From Acanthaster planci (Eukaryota; Echinodermata; Asteroidea; Valvatida; Acanthasteridae), in the NCBI RefSeq assembly GCF_001949145.1, contig NW_019091603.1:95021-106263 (forward strand): DNA of 11,243 bases, given 5' to 3'. Shown here piece by piece: positions 1 through 7,174 of the stretch (position 1 is the stretch's first letter; every line of letters starts with the position of its first letter). The translations under genes were made by a program, and so were the position numbers. The notes below the pieces were generated by a model. That model made no database searches and was not told the origin of the DNA. It saw only the letters and a list, made by a program, of their open reading frames with translations.

Positions 1-1380
1 CATCGCTGCGGTGGTGGAGAGTTTTTGTCCCTGGTGGTAATCCGCTTGCTCTAAATACCCCAAACCCTGGTATACGGTTTCAAAATAACGCTGGATTATC
101 ACCACTTTTGAGAGTGAAAAATGCCGGTAATGCCCAGCAGCCTGGGCTTTTGTTCGGAGTACGGTCTTTTGTTACAAGGCCCTGTTTCCTTTGTCCGAGT
201 TCGGAGACCCCGGCCACACATATAAACCATACCGCTCCGATTTCGGAGTCCCCGGCTGGTAGTGGTTAATCTGCCCATCCCCATGCGTGCGAACGGCCCT
301 TGTTCTGCCCGCATTCCTTTAATAATAGTGCGTTCATGGAGCCAGGGGGATGATGCCTACACAAAGGAAGCCAGCCAAACTACCGTAGAGGGCTAACACA
401 AAACGGTAAGTATCCAATCTTTCAGCTGATTGCCCAATTTTTGTTGATCGCGGTTCTCAACAGCAAACAGTTTGCATTGTGAGCGACTAAGTGGTCGTCA
501 TTTCCTGGTTGGGATTCTTCAAAACAACTATCGTTATGCCGTTGGAAATAGTCAACCACTTCACCAATATTGGAGATCTGTGCACTTCAAATGTACATAA
601 AGCATTATTTTGAATAAAAAATGACTTGAAGATTTTTGCAAGTGTCGCAAACACATTGTATAATACAGCAGTACTGTGGAAGAATCTTTAATCTCAGGAA
701 AAGGATGCAAAAGTGCATAATTTATTTTATCCCAGGCTGTACATCCACTAAGTAACTCTGCACCCTTCTCAAAAAAGTCTGGCTTGCAGCCAGGAAGCTG
801 GCCTGAGCAGGCCCAGGATTCTCCTTGGTAATACTGCTTCTAGGCAACATAACATAACTCTTACTTGGCGTGAGTGTTGAAGTCCACCAACGACTGCCTT
901 GCTTGCAAAGAACCAACTTATTAATTGGCCAATGCTGTCCAGCAAGAAGTCCAAGAACTGGTGGCATCTTTAAAGATAATGTGACCCAAACACTTTTACG
1001 ATTGGCATTGCGTCTACTGGGACAAATACGCTGTCAATCACTCCTGGGAGAGTTTTTTCTGCAGGGATGGTGTGGATTTATTCCGGTATTATTTTTATCG
1101 GGAAATGCGGAGTCGCTTGAAAATAATGATTTTGCCTCTAACACTTATTACTTTAGTGTATGGGTGTCCAAGTCAGATAATAATTATTGTAATAATAAAT
1201 CTACCTCATTATTTGTTAGATTATATTGTATTTGTTAAAAAAGACAATTTAAATAACAATGGAGAATACAATGCCCCATTCCAGTTTCCCTGGCCGTGGA
1301 ATCTTTATCCCGTTCCACCACGGGCGAACGGCTTCCCGTGCAGAACGGCAGGGATGCAGGCGAATGCTAAAAATATTTTT
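1..1380. other. Stretch without a recognisable gene
   Basis: I see no protein family here on either strand. Short open frames exist (for example 422-586 minus and 870-1238 plus), but none carries a motif I recognise. In a complete DIRS-like element the tyrosine recombinase would follow RNase H here on the minus strand. I could not find its conserved HxxR...Y block, so that part is either lost or decayed beyond reading by eye. A strong consensus 5' splice signal (ACG followed by GTAAGTAT) lies on the plus strand near 403-413, but no coding frame leads into it. Confidence 0.5.
152..256. repeat. Triplicated TTCGGAG motif, two copies as 21-bp near-identical repeats
   Basis: TCCGAgTTCGGAGaCCCCGGC at 194-214 recurs as TCCGAtTTCGGAGtCCCCGGC at 236-256 (19 of 21 identical, offset 42). 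A third, shorter copy of TTCGGAG lies at 153. Each long copy contains a small inverted repeat (TCCGA...TCGGA), so each could form a hairpin. The block is GC-rich compared with its surroundings. It could be a short tandem array, a protein-binding cluster, or a remnant of a mobile-element end. Confidence 0.5.
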
Positions 1381-1399
1381 GACGCCTTGCCTAATCTCA

Positions 1400-1706
1400 T
1401 TATACTAAAGGGCACTTAAAGGACTGCTTGTTGATGATGGAGACTGCAGTGGCTTTATCAGAATGAATTAGCACTCTCTTGCCTGATGGACTCCCTCCCC
1501 TGCTATTACGGGAAAAACTCCAACCAGGCAATGGAGGGCTTGGAGTTGAGTATGGATTGGGGCCATGTACAACGGAAGCAACTGCCCTGAAAAAAAATAA
1601 TAAAACCTATTCCCTAAAAAGCATCAGTAAAGAGTTGGAGATTTTTGTTATTAAGAAGCCAATAATGATCGTGAATTATGGTGCTGTCACTGAAATTCTG
1701 GAGGAA
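1400..1706 (-). pseudogene. DIRS-like RNase H pseudogene
   Basis: RNase H degrades the RNA strand during reverse transcription. In the frame running from 1706 down, VFLQNFSDST and HYWLLNNKNLQLFTDA are readable, with the first catalytic Asp in FTDA at about 1624-1632. A stop interrupts right after it. SIAWLEFFP follows, with the catalytic Glu at about 1518-1532. Two stops and a frame change then lead to VLIHSDKATAVSIINKQS (about 1473-1420), which holds the third acidic position. Beyond about 1400 the homology fades. The order and spacing agree with the C-terminal RNase H of DIRS1-group pol. Confidence 0.78.
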
Positions 1707-1709
1707 GAC

Positions 1710-2290
1710 CTACCATGTCAGCAGTGCCTTGTCAATATAAGTGTTGTCCCCAACGCGAATGCCTAGGAGGCAGCAATAATGTGGGTGTATGGGTAAAAGG
1801 CAGAAGACGGACTTGATGTCAACCTTGGCCATAAGAGCACCTTTGCCACACCAAACCACCAAGCTAACTGCATCATCAAAGTTTAAAAACTGGACTGAAC
1901 AGAGGTATCTATCGATCCCATCATTACCTGTTTCTGAGTCTGGGAAGGACAGGTGATGAATTAACCTATAGCTACTCAAGTCAGCCATGGGGACAAGCCC
2001 TATGGGGGAAATTCGAAGGTTAGCAATAAGAGAGGCCTGGAATGGGCCTGCCATGCGACCTAACCTATATTCTTTATCTAGTTTTTCCAAAACTAGCGCA
2101 GGATTCTTTCTGACGGTAGGTTGGTAGGTTGCCAGTCACCCCAGGTGGGGGACCTGAATAACCCAGTTTGAAGCCCAAGAAAACCCAATGCAGAGGGTAC
2201 TAGCTGCCTTAGTAAGCGGGTATACGTCGGGCCATGGTTTAAGTTTTTCGAGACGTATGGGCGTGCGGGTAAGACAGCATAAGCAATTTG
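1710..2290 (-). pseudogene. DIRS-like reverse transcriptase pseudogene (N-terminal half)
   Basis: This is the RNA-directed DNA polymerase of the element. The pre-RT segment TPIRLEKLKPW...GFSWASNW (about 2270-2140) lies in another frame from the RT proper (2090 to 1713), so a frameshift separates them. In the RT part, GRMAGPF, SPIGLVPM, SYRLIHHLSFP and the motif-A block KVDIKSVFCLLP are readable; the motif-A Asp is at about 1818-1820. The frame stops at 1710-1712 just after YIDKALLTW. The whole palm and thumb region with the second catalytic motif (LDD-type) is missing, and sequence resembling the region just before RNase H follows directly. This looks like an internal deletion of several hundred bases. 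The product would be catalytically dead. Confidence 0.85.
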
Positions 2291-2337
2291 TTGAAGAGCC
2301 ATAGGGAGGTTTGTAAACGGGAAGGTGGAGGTTGGAA

Positions 2338-3838
2338 TTACTGGGGGTTTTGGCTAGCTTTGTTTGCATGTGATTTGCAGGCAAATGCACAATGGCCAGA
2401 GGAATTGCAAGAAAGGCATTTGTGGGCGAATGTGCATTGGGCTCTGGGGCAACCGGTGGGTCGGTTGAAGGCAAAACGGGGAGCTCCATTCCTACTGGGT
2501 AGATGGGAGTACGAGCAAAAGGAGCTACACTGTACCAGCACGCTTTGGCCCAGAGACCTGGGTCTCCCCCAACCCCCCATGCTCACATGAGCAGACCCAG
2601 CGGCAGCGATGTAAAGGGCCCACAGTTCCCCATCATTGATGTACCAAACCCAATTTGGGTGGAGTTGCTGCAGCATTCTAAACTATCTGTTGTACTCAAG
2701 CCAGCCACGGGTAGGGAACCGAGCAGCAACCGTGCAGATAACAAGCATATATTTTAGTAATTCCTGATTGCGCCCGGGTGTGCAGACAGGAAAATTGACA
2801 CAAAGATCAGAAATACATCGCAATTACTTGCAATTTTTTCCATGGTCTTCGATTCAAAGTTGACCTGCTTTGTCTAGGGAGAGGGTGAGGTTAGGAGTGG
2901 GTGGCTTGGGGAAAGTATGATGGCTGAGCAAATTATCAAAGCTCAATAAATTAGCTCTTGATTATTTTTTCTTTGGTACCCACCGGGAACCCACCCCCAA
3001 GGGGTTTGGAGATCGAAATGAGGGCTCTCCTTTCACCCCCTCCAAAGTAGATAGGGGCATTAGCAGATTAAATGTGAATGGGGTTAGGCATGCTAGGTAA
3101 CCCTTGAGAAATGGGTTGGACTTTTGTAACTAGGGAGGTGGGGGAAGACCTAAGGTGGGGGTAGACAGGCACTCACCCTATGTGGAAGGAAAGGGCTGCA
3201 TCAGTGCAGCAGACTGGGTGAAAGGCCTGTGGCTGGAGTGGCTGTTGGACATGCTGGAGGAGGTTAGGACTTGGTAGGTAGGAGCCGCCGGTGCAATACC
3301 CCAGCTGGTAGCCGAAAGTCGCATAAGCTGGGAAAGTAGTGGTGGAACTTGCTGTCAGTGTGCAAGCAGCCTCAGGTAGACTGCTGTAGCCACCGCCATT
3401 ACCGTGATCACCACTGTCACGTGGGGACTGAATGCAGCAGCTGGTAGAGTGTAACGATCCTGCAGCCAAAGGTGGGTCCTAGTGCCGTGCTAACTGAGCG
3501 GGTGAGGGGAGCTGGAGGTATCTGTCGCTTGGGAGAGACGAGCTGGCGGTTGTAATACCAGGAGGTGACGAACCTGGCGGTGTGGTTGTGTGACTAGCTG
3601 ACACCATGGTGGAAGCTGCCATAGCCAAACTAGCCGCCCCCTGAGGGCGCTATTGCAGCACTGCAGCGGTGCTACTTGTACTTGAGCATGGCTCTGATGC
3701 ATGTCGCGATGTGCCGGATTGCGGGCTGAGAAAGGTCCGTAGGGCTCTTGGCTGGGCCCTGGTTTGACTCGATGGCAGAGGCTTTCTGCACCCAACTTGG
3801 TCCTCCTGATGCTTCCTTTTCTTACCCTGGCCTAATAT
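2338..3838 (-). pseudogene. DIRS-like gag pseudogene with CCHC zinc knuckle
   Basis: This would encode the nucleocapsid-type protein that packages the element RNA. The N-terminal part (3838 to 3173) begins near a basic patch (GKKRKH) and is rich in Ser, Thr, Pro and Gln. In that frame there are stops at 3650-3652 and 3479-3481. After a frame change near 3173, the conserved core is visible: SFDNLLS and LTLSLDKAGQL around 2950-2860, FLSAHPGAI near 2790, and GWLEYNR near 2700 (followed by a stop), then NDGELWALY. The frame must shift again near 2770, where an apparent single base is missing. The C-terminal part carries C-x4-C-x3-H, followed by a textbook CX2CX4HX4C knuckle (CLSCNSSGHCAFAC, about 2418 to 2377). 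It cannot make an intact protein. Confidence 0.78.
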
Positions 3839-4409
3839 GTTGACACAGACGTGGAGGTGTCAAATTGGCAGAAATAAGAGGTGGAAACCAGCAAGCATTT
3901 TTCGACTTCTGTGTACGCTCGGTGATGAAGGAGAAGTGTGGAGAGCGCACCAAAATCCTAGCAAACATGACATACGCGGCGTCTTATTCGCTGGGGTAGT
4001 TGCCACTATTGGGAAGGAACCAAATGAAGCATGCACAGCACATTGCAGATGTGCTGGTATCATGAATGCCGTCACCCTCCTGGGCCAAAGGGGGTTCCAT
4101 GAAGCCTTTCTGTATGGTCTATCAGGGAAACGTTGCAGAAACACTTATAGTACGGCTAATGGTATCCATATGCCTGTAATTGAAAATAAAGGATCGAAAG
4201 CACTGGCTGCAACATTTCAACTGTTTCACAATGCAAAGAAAATTCTGAAGCATTTACTTAATATCACTAGACTTATAAATTTTTTCAAACTAGTCTCATA
4301 CGCTATGCTTACATGTACACATAGGTTTTATGCAAAGGGGCATCAAGTGTTGTCCCTCCGTACATACATTATGTGGAGCTCTCTCCAGGTTAGGCCTATG
4401 CATTGCTGA
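3837..4409 (+). CDS. Uncharacterised 190-codon ORF, possibly a decayed SWIM-like zinc-finger fragment
   Basis: This is the longest open frame in the window (190 residues from ATG 3837), and it starts just outside the 5' end of the DIRS gag. I do not recognise the protein as a whole. Around residues 60-90 the stretch ACTAHCRCAGIMNAV resembles the start of SWIM zinc fingers (CxC...CxH) found in some animal proteins and transposon-derived YqaJ-type proteins. The later Cys and His are absent, so at best it is degenerate. No signal peptide is evident, and I see no clear splice sites. Given its length it may be chance, a decayed transposon gene, or a real small gene. Confidence 0.25.
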   Translation: MLTQTWRCQIGRNKRWKPASIFRLLCTLGDEGEVWRAHQNPSKHDIRGVLFAGVVATIGKEPNEACTAHCRCAGIMNAVTLLGQRGFHEAFLYGLSGKRCRNTYSTANGIHMPVIENKGSKALAATFQLFHNAKKILKHLLNITRLINFFKLVSYAMLTCTHRFYAKGHQVLSLRTYIMWSSLQVRPMHC

Positions 4410-4780
4410 TGTCTTCAAGGATTATTTTCTTTACTAGTCATCAAGTGATTACAAAGACTTTGCCCTTCAAAACCAGCCAATTATGCTAATGCATGCCTTG
4501 GCCTCTGAATTTGATTATAAACACGCATGGGAGAATGACAATCCTGAAATAAATGTGACCACCTGCATGACCTCAGAGTGACAAATAACATGACTAAACC
4601 TTGGCACGCCTGGGCCTTAGCTCCACTATTCATATCCAATTTTGCATTGTTTTAATAGCAACAAAGAAGATTTGATCAGAATACAGGCTACCTCAAAAGA
4701 ACTAGGCCTAACATTTGGTGTAATAGATAGAATGGCGTATCTTTTTTTTACATTCGTAGGGACTAATGTTAATGTTAAAT
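4410..4780. other. No gene seen
   Basis: AT-rich sequence with no recognisable coding motif or repeat structure on either strand. Confidence 0.5.
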
Positions 4781-4786
4781 ACCTAC

Positions 4787-4842
4787 CGTTGATGAGTCCT
4801 GTGCACTCCTTCCAGTTCCATGTCAACGTGTGTAACAGCCAT
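4787..4842 (-). CDS. Candidate short coding exon with ATG and strong 5' splice site
   Basis: On the minus strand an ATG in good context (taccATGG, 4842-4840) opens MAVTHVDMELEGVHRTHQ. It runs without a stop into ACG followed by GTAGGT (intron bases 4786-4781), a good 5' splice site. The in-frame stop upstream is near 4870. I could not identify the product or the next exon, so this may be coincidental. Confidence 0.2.
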
Positions 4843-4927
4843 GGTACAGTACATCTCTGCTTTTCAACAATTTTAGCTCACGCTAACTGCGGTACATTCT
4901 TCCATCTTCCAACACAGTTATGGAATT

Positions 4928-5020
4928 TTACAAAATCCTTGATTCAGCACTAGATATATGTACAATGCACTGTGTTTCGTCCGAATTGCTGTTATCCGAG
5001 GAGCTCATGTTGTCAGCCAT
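4928..5020 (-). CDS. Candidate gene start: short acidic Ser/Asn-rich ORF
   Basis: From ATG 5020-5018 (context gaagATGG) the minus strand reads 30 codons, starting MADNMSSSDNSNSDE and ending in a stop just after ESRIL. The composition (acidic and Ser-rich, beginning MAD) looks like an animal protein N-terminus. It lies 32 and 83 bases downstream of two CCAAT boxes. A weak GTAAAA donor overlaps the stop. No homologue is recognised. It is either the first exon of an unknown gene or a chance ORF. Confidence 0.25.
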   Translation of the reverse strand: MADNMSSSDNSNSDETQCIVHISSAESRIL

Positions 5021-5051
5021 CTTCCTAACACTCTTACATACGGCCTCTACT

Positions 5052-5107
5052 ATTGGTCGATAATTATGACGTATTGTGTACACTGACATAACAGCCTGAT
5101 TTATTGG
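5052..5107 (-). promoter_or_regulatory. Possible minus-strand promoter: two CCAAT boxes flanking a CRE half-site
   Basis: Read on the minus strand, CAACCAATAA (core 5107-5103) and CGACCAATAG (core 5056-5052) both match the NF-Y consensus around CCAAT, 51 bases apart. Between them on the plus strand is TGACGT (5068-5073), a CRE half-site. A Kozak ATG follows at 5020. The spacing is plausible for a TATA-less animal promoter. There is no evidence of transcription from sequence alone. Confidence 0.3.
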
Positions 5108-5149
5108 TTGTTGGAAAATGATGATGTAAATATCCCGAAAACAGGACAA

Positions 5150-5930
5150 TAATATTTTTTGGCAATTTTTAGCAAAAACTGATGGACTAATGAACTGTGG
5201 ATCTCATTTTTGTGAGTTTTCTATTATTGTCATGAACAGTTTGAAGTATAAATGACAAATATCCAAGATGTGCGGCAAGAAAGTGCAAGATAACCGGCCA
5301 TTCCCCACGGTATATTTTTTTCAACACTCCAAGGCACTCCTGGAGCAATATTTACTACAACAGGCAATGTACAGTGGCCAAGTTCAACACACAGTCAACC
5401 TCCATATAATTCTCAGACTTACATGTAGGTGTGTGTACAAAGCAAACTGGGATAGCATACTTAAACATCAGCCAAGGGTGAGCCTACATGTAAGTGTATT
5501 AATGTTTTGCCAGTCATCAGCTGTACCTGTGCATACAGATAGCAAGGTCATGTTTGCACATTTTCCAGCAAATAGCACTTAACCTTGCGAGTCAGAACAA
5601 CAGTTAATTTTTTTCACACAATTTATGAAACATGTCATAGGCATTATAAGATTTGGGACGATTCCAAGTGACATACATGTATGGTGATTTCATTATAACT
5701 TTCACTAGAGAACAGTAACAGTAAGGTGTACAGGTGCCAGGATAGTCTTGTGATTTAAAAGGAAAATTATGGACAATTTGTGTTGCCTAAATTAGCTAGA
5801 TACATGCAGTTATTAACAGTTCAAGTGTGTATGATTTACAGTGAACATTGGAAAAATTATGTAATAATAAATAGTTCTCTTAAGTAACACTCTGTAAAAC
5901 AGCTCGTCCTTTGAAATTAACATGTAACAG
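5150..5930. other. Probable intron or intergenic sequence
   Basis: AT-rich sequence with several ACATGT palindromes. An open frame at 5268-5582 (plus) has no recognisable motif. If POGLUT1 continues to lower coordinates, this is the start of the intron after the exon at 5939-6038. The highly conserved next portion of that protein (the YLFNFRGVAASFRF-type segment) is not present here. Confidence 0.5.
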
Positions 5931-5938
5931 CTACTTAC

Positions 5939-6038
5939 TGCATCAGATTTCCAGGCCTGGTTCTTGGTATACTGTGCATCCACAAGATCTCTGTCATCCC
6001 TAGACAGCAGAATTAGAGGGTCACGCTGAGCACTTGTC
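5939..6038 (-). CDS. POGLUT1: POGLUT1 (Rumi) internal exon, protein O-glucosyltransferase 1
   Basis: POGLUT1 is an ER-lumen glycosyltransferase of family GT90 (CAP10-like) that transfers glucose from UDP-glucose to serine in EGF repeats, notably of Notch. The exon reads [12 protein letters not shown], then acidic [10 protein letters not shown], then YTKNQAWKS. This closely matches the vertebrate protein just after its FRGSR motif, a conserved stretch near the nucleotide-sugar site. The exon is 100 nt. The acceptor is a pyrimidine-rich tract ending AATGCAAG before 6038. The first base completes a split Arg codon, exactly where the human protein has Arg-Thr-Ser. The donor is GCA followed by GTAAGT (5938-5933), leaving phase 0. 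There is no stop or frameshift inside, so the exon looks functional. The flanking exons (the WPIYPTG part upstream and the YLFNFRG part downstream) were not found in the window. Confidence 0.9.
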
Positions 6039-6095
6039 CTTGCATTAAAAGAATAGAGATGCAACTTAATGTTTGAGAACATTTGTGGCATTTGC

Positions 6096-6193
6096 TACCC
6101 ACTAACAGTGGTAGGTCTGCAGACCTACCGTTTCTTGGCATACACATATTAGTATTGACTCATTGATGCATATGTATCAATGAGTACCGTTTC
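6096..6193. repeat. Cluster of palindromes/hairpins with repeated TACCGTTTC
   Basis: GGTAGGTCTGCAGACCTACC (6110-6129) is a perfect 20-bp palindrome. ACTCATTGAT (6158-6167) and ATCAATGAGT (6176-6185) form a perfect 10-bp stem around an 8-base loop. Each structure runs directly into TACCGTTTC (6126-6134 and 6185-6193). Just upstream, CTACCCACT (6096-6104) can pair imperfectly with AGTGGTAG (6108-6115), competing with the first palindrome. The cluster lies between the POGLUT1 exon and the micro-ORF, and could be a small mobile-element end, an RNA structure, or binding sites. Confidence 0.7.
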
Positions 6194-6218
6194 CTTTGAG
6201 CACCACCAGAAAAAATTT

Positions 6219-6314
6219 TTAGTAATCCTTTTTCATTCTTATCATTAGGTGCATATACACAATACAGAGAATCACAGTAACAAAGGCAAGAACTAACGAG
6301 AGAGCATCCTCCAT
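6219..6314 (-). CDS. Candidate 31-residue single-pass membrane microprotein
   Basis: From ATG 6314-6312 in an excellent Kozak context (aacATGG), the minus strand reads 31 codons to TAA at 6221-6219. Residues 1-3 are MED. A hydrophobic segment follows at about 5-20 (LSLVLAFVTVILCIVY), then MHLMIR and MKKDY. The C-terminus KKDY has Lys at -3 and -4, matching the KKXX ER-retrieval signal of type I membrane proteins. Size and layout recall small regulins such as sarcolipin, but I see no sequence homology to a known one. The frame stays open upstream for 23 codons without another ATG, so a longer spliced product is possible. It is on the POGLUT1 strand, 180 bases before that exon. A chance ORF is a serious alternative. 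Confidence 0.3.
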   Translation of the reverse strand: MEDALSLVLAFVTVILCIVYMHLMIRMKKDY

Positions 6315-6438
6315 GTTTACAGGTGTTAAGATCAATGAACCCGCAGATATTATGAAAATTGTGGATAAATGGAAGTAGAAAGAATTACATTATTAAAAAA
6401 AACACTCTAAGATTGTTAGCTAGAAAAAGGGTGAATTT

Positions 6439-6561
6439 TCAACCAAATCCTGCCAAAGCACAGATGGCTTCTGCTTTTGGTCCACCCTGTTTCTGACACT
6501 TTTTAGTGTTTTCTGAAAGTTTCATGAAAGCAGTAGCTGCTTCGACAGTATGCCAAAACAG
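6439..6561 (-). CDS. Weak candidate terminal coding segment
   Basis: The minus strand is open for 40 codons from 6561 to TGA at 6441-6439. It includes AATAFMKLSENTKKCQKQ and ends GGPKAEAICALAGFG. The composition is helix-like and protein-like, with an A/K/E/Q pattern. An AG lies just upstream, but the sequence before it is purine-rich and a poor acceptor. I do not recognise the family. It may be a last exon, a transposon gene remnant, or chance. Confidence 0.18.
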   Translation of the reverse strand: MFWHTVEAATAFMKLSENTKKCQKQGGPKAEAICALAGFG

Positions 6562-6635
6562 CTATTGCTTTCAAAGTTTTTTCTCCTTTTCTGTCTTCTT
6601 TTTGTCTTTTGACTTTTTCAAACTTTTCTCCCTAG

Positions 6636-6747
6636 GGTTTGTACACGTCTTTTTGTGACGGGATGTCGGTAGTTTTATACATCTGATTAATTTCAAACTT
6701 GGCAGACCTTTTTGTTTAGGTCTTCCAAGGATGGTACTAGAAGAAAT
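6636..6747 (+). repeat. Left, diverged copy of the ~200-bp tandem unit
   Basis: This copy shares its two ends with the unit at 7465-7674. GGTTTGTACACGTCTTTTT (6637-6655) resembles GGTTTTGTACACGTTTTT (7519-7536). TCCAAGGATGGTACTAGAAG onward (6724-6747) matches 7643-7666 at 22 of 24 positions. The middle is diverged or rearranged. It stops where the LINE insertion begins. Confidence 0.55.
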
Positions 6748-6771
6748 TATTATTATTTTTCTTATATTTAA

Positions 6772-6817
6772 CCAGGGTAGCCCGTTCACTACAAAGTGGT
6801 CTTTCACAGGGCCCTGG
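6772..6817 (-). other. LINE 3'-end hairpin
   Basis: CCAGGG (6772-6777) pairs with CCCTGG (6812-6817), and inside it CACT (6787-6790) pairs with AGTG (6795-6798) over an ACAA loop. It sits at the extreme 3' end of the LINE, before the simple-repeat tail. Stringent-type LINE reverse transcriptases are known to recognise their RNA by such a hairpin. The role here is inferred. Confidence 0.55.
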
Positions 6818-7174
6818 GGCAAGATATAAAAGGTACGATTAAAAGTAAGGTACATACAAATAAAAGGAAAGAAAAGTAAAACATGTAAGACAATTTTAAG
6901 GCAAAATAGAAGGTACAAAGAATTAAACAACAACACACACAGACAGTCACCAAATAAAACAACGCATAATTATAGAAAGACAACATAGAAGTAAGCAAAA
7001 AAAGACGAAAACTGAGTACAACTGAAAATTGAAAACTGAAAAGACACATATTAAAATAGACAATAGAACAACAAAATACTTAAGAATTAACACTAAGTAC
7101 AAAGAATATCAGATTAAATTAAATTTAAAAATTAAAATGGCGTTTAAAGTAACATACACATTGTGGACAATTTG

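Larger units (their letters stand above)
1400..3840 (-). mobile_element. Decayed DIRS-like (tyrosine-recombinase type) retrotransposon: gag, RT, RNase H
   Basis: On the minus strand three blocks appear in DIRS order: a gag-like region with a zinc knuckle (3838 to 2338), the N-terminal part of a reverse transcriptase (about 2290 to 1710), and an RNase H (about 1705 to 1400). The RT wording SYRLIHHLS and KGALMAKVDIKS, and the RNase H wording NLQLFTDA and SIAWLEFFP, are typical of DIRS1-group pol rather than LTR elements. All blocks carry stops and frameshifts. The recombinase and the inverted terminal repeats of this copy were not found. The block is more GC-rich than its flanks, as expected for an insertion. 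The outer limits are approximate. Confidence 0.85.

Noticed and set aside
422-586. Minus-strand 54-codon frame with protein-like composition (VVDYFQRHND..., FEESQPGNDDHL...).
   Set aside because: A frame of this length is common by chance, no family is recognised, and there is no clear splice context or start codon.
722-1050. Minus-strand frames that might be the missing recombinase of the first DIRS copy.
   Set aside because: No HxxR, Tyr or other recombinase landmarks are readable, and the similarity was only to generic hydrophobic wording.
870-1419. Plus-strand open frames of 115-122 codons.
   Set aside because: No motif, and they partly overlap the antisense of the RNase H relic, so they look like chance or shadow frames.
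2288-2757. Plus-strand open frames across the gag and RT relic.
   Set aside because: They are antisense shadows of the GC-rich DIRS coding region.
2874-3173. An apparent intron in the DIRS gag on the minus strand (donor GGGTGAGTG, branch-like CTAAC, pyrimidine tract and CCCTAG acceptor).
   Set aside because: Readable gag-like coding (LLSHHTFPKPPTPNLTLSL, then DKAGQL) runs straight through the supposed acceptor, so the bases just before it are exon-like. The splice-like signals are probably chance in C-rich coding sequence, although a real intron in the upstream half cannot be excluded.
3490-3795. A 101-codon minus-strand frame starting MGAESL.
   Set aside because: It is an alternative frame of the gag N-terminal region. 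The neighbouring frame continues from the basic GKKRKH patch into the Ser/Thr/Pro-rich part and fits gag better.
6804-7049. Minus-strand Phe/Leu/Cys-rich frame that looks like a membrane protein.
   Set aside because: It is the T-rich 3' UTR of the LINE read as codons.
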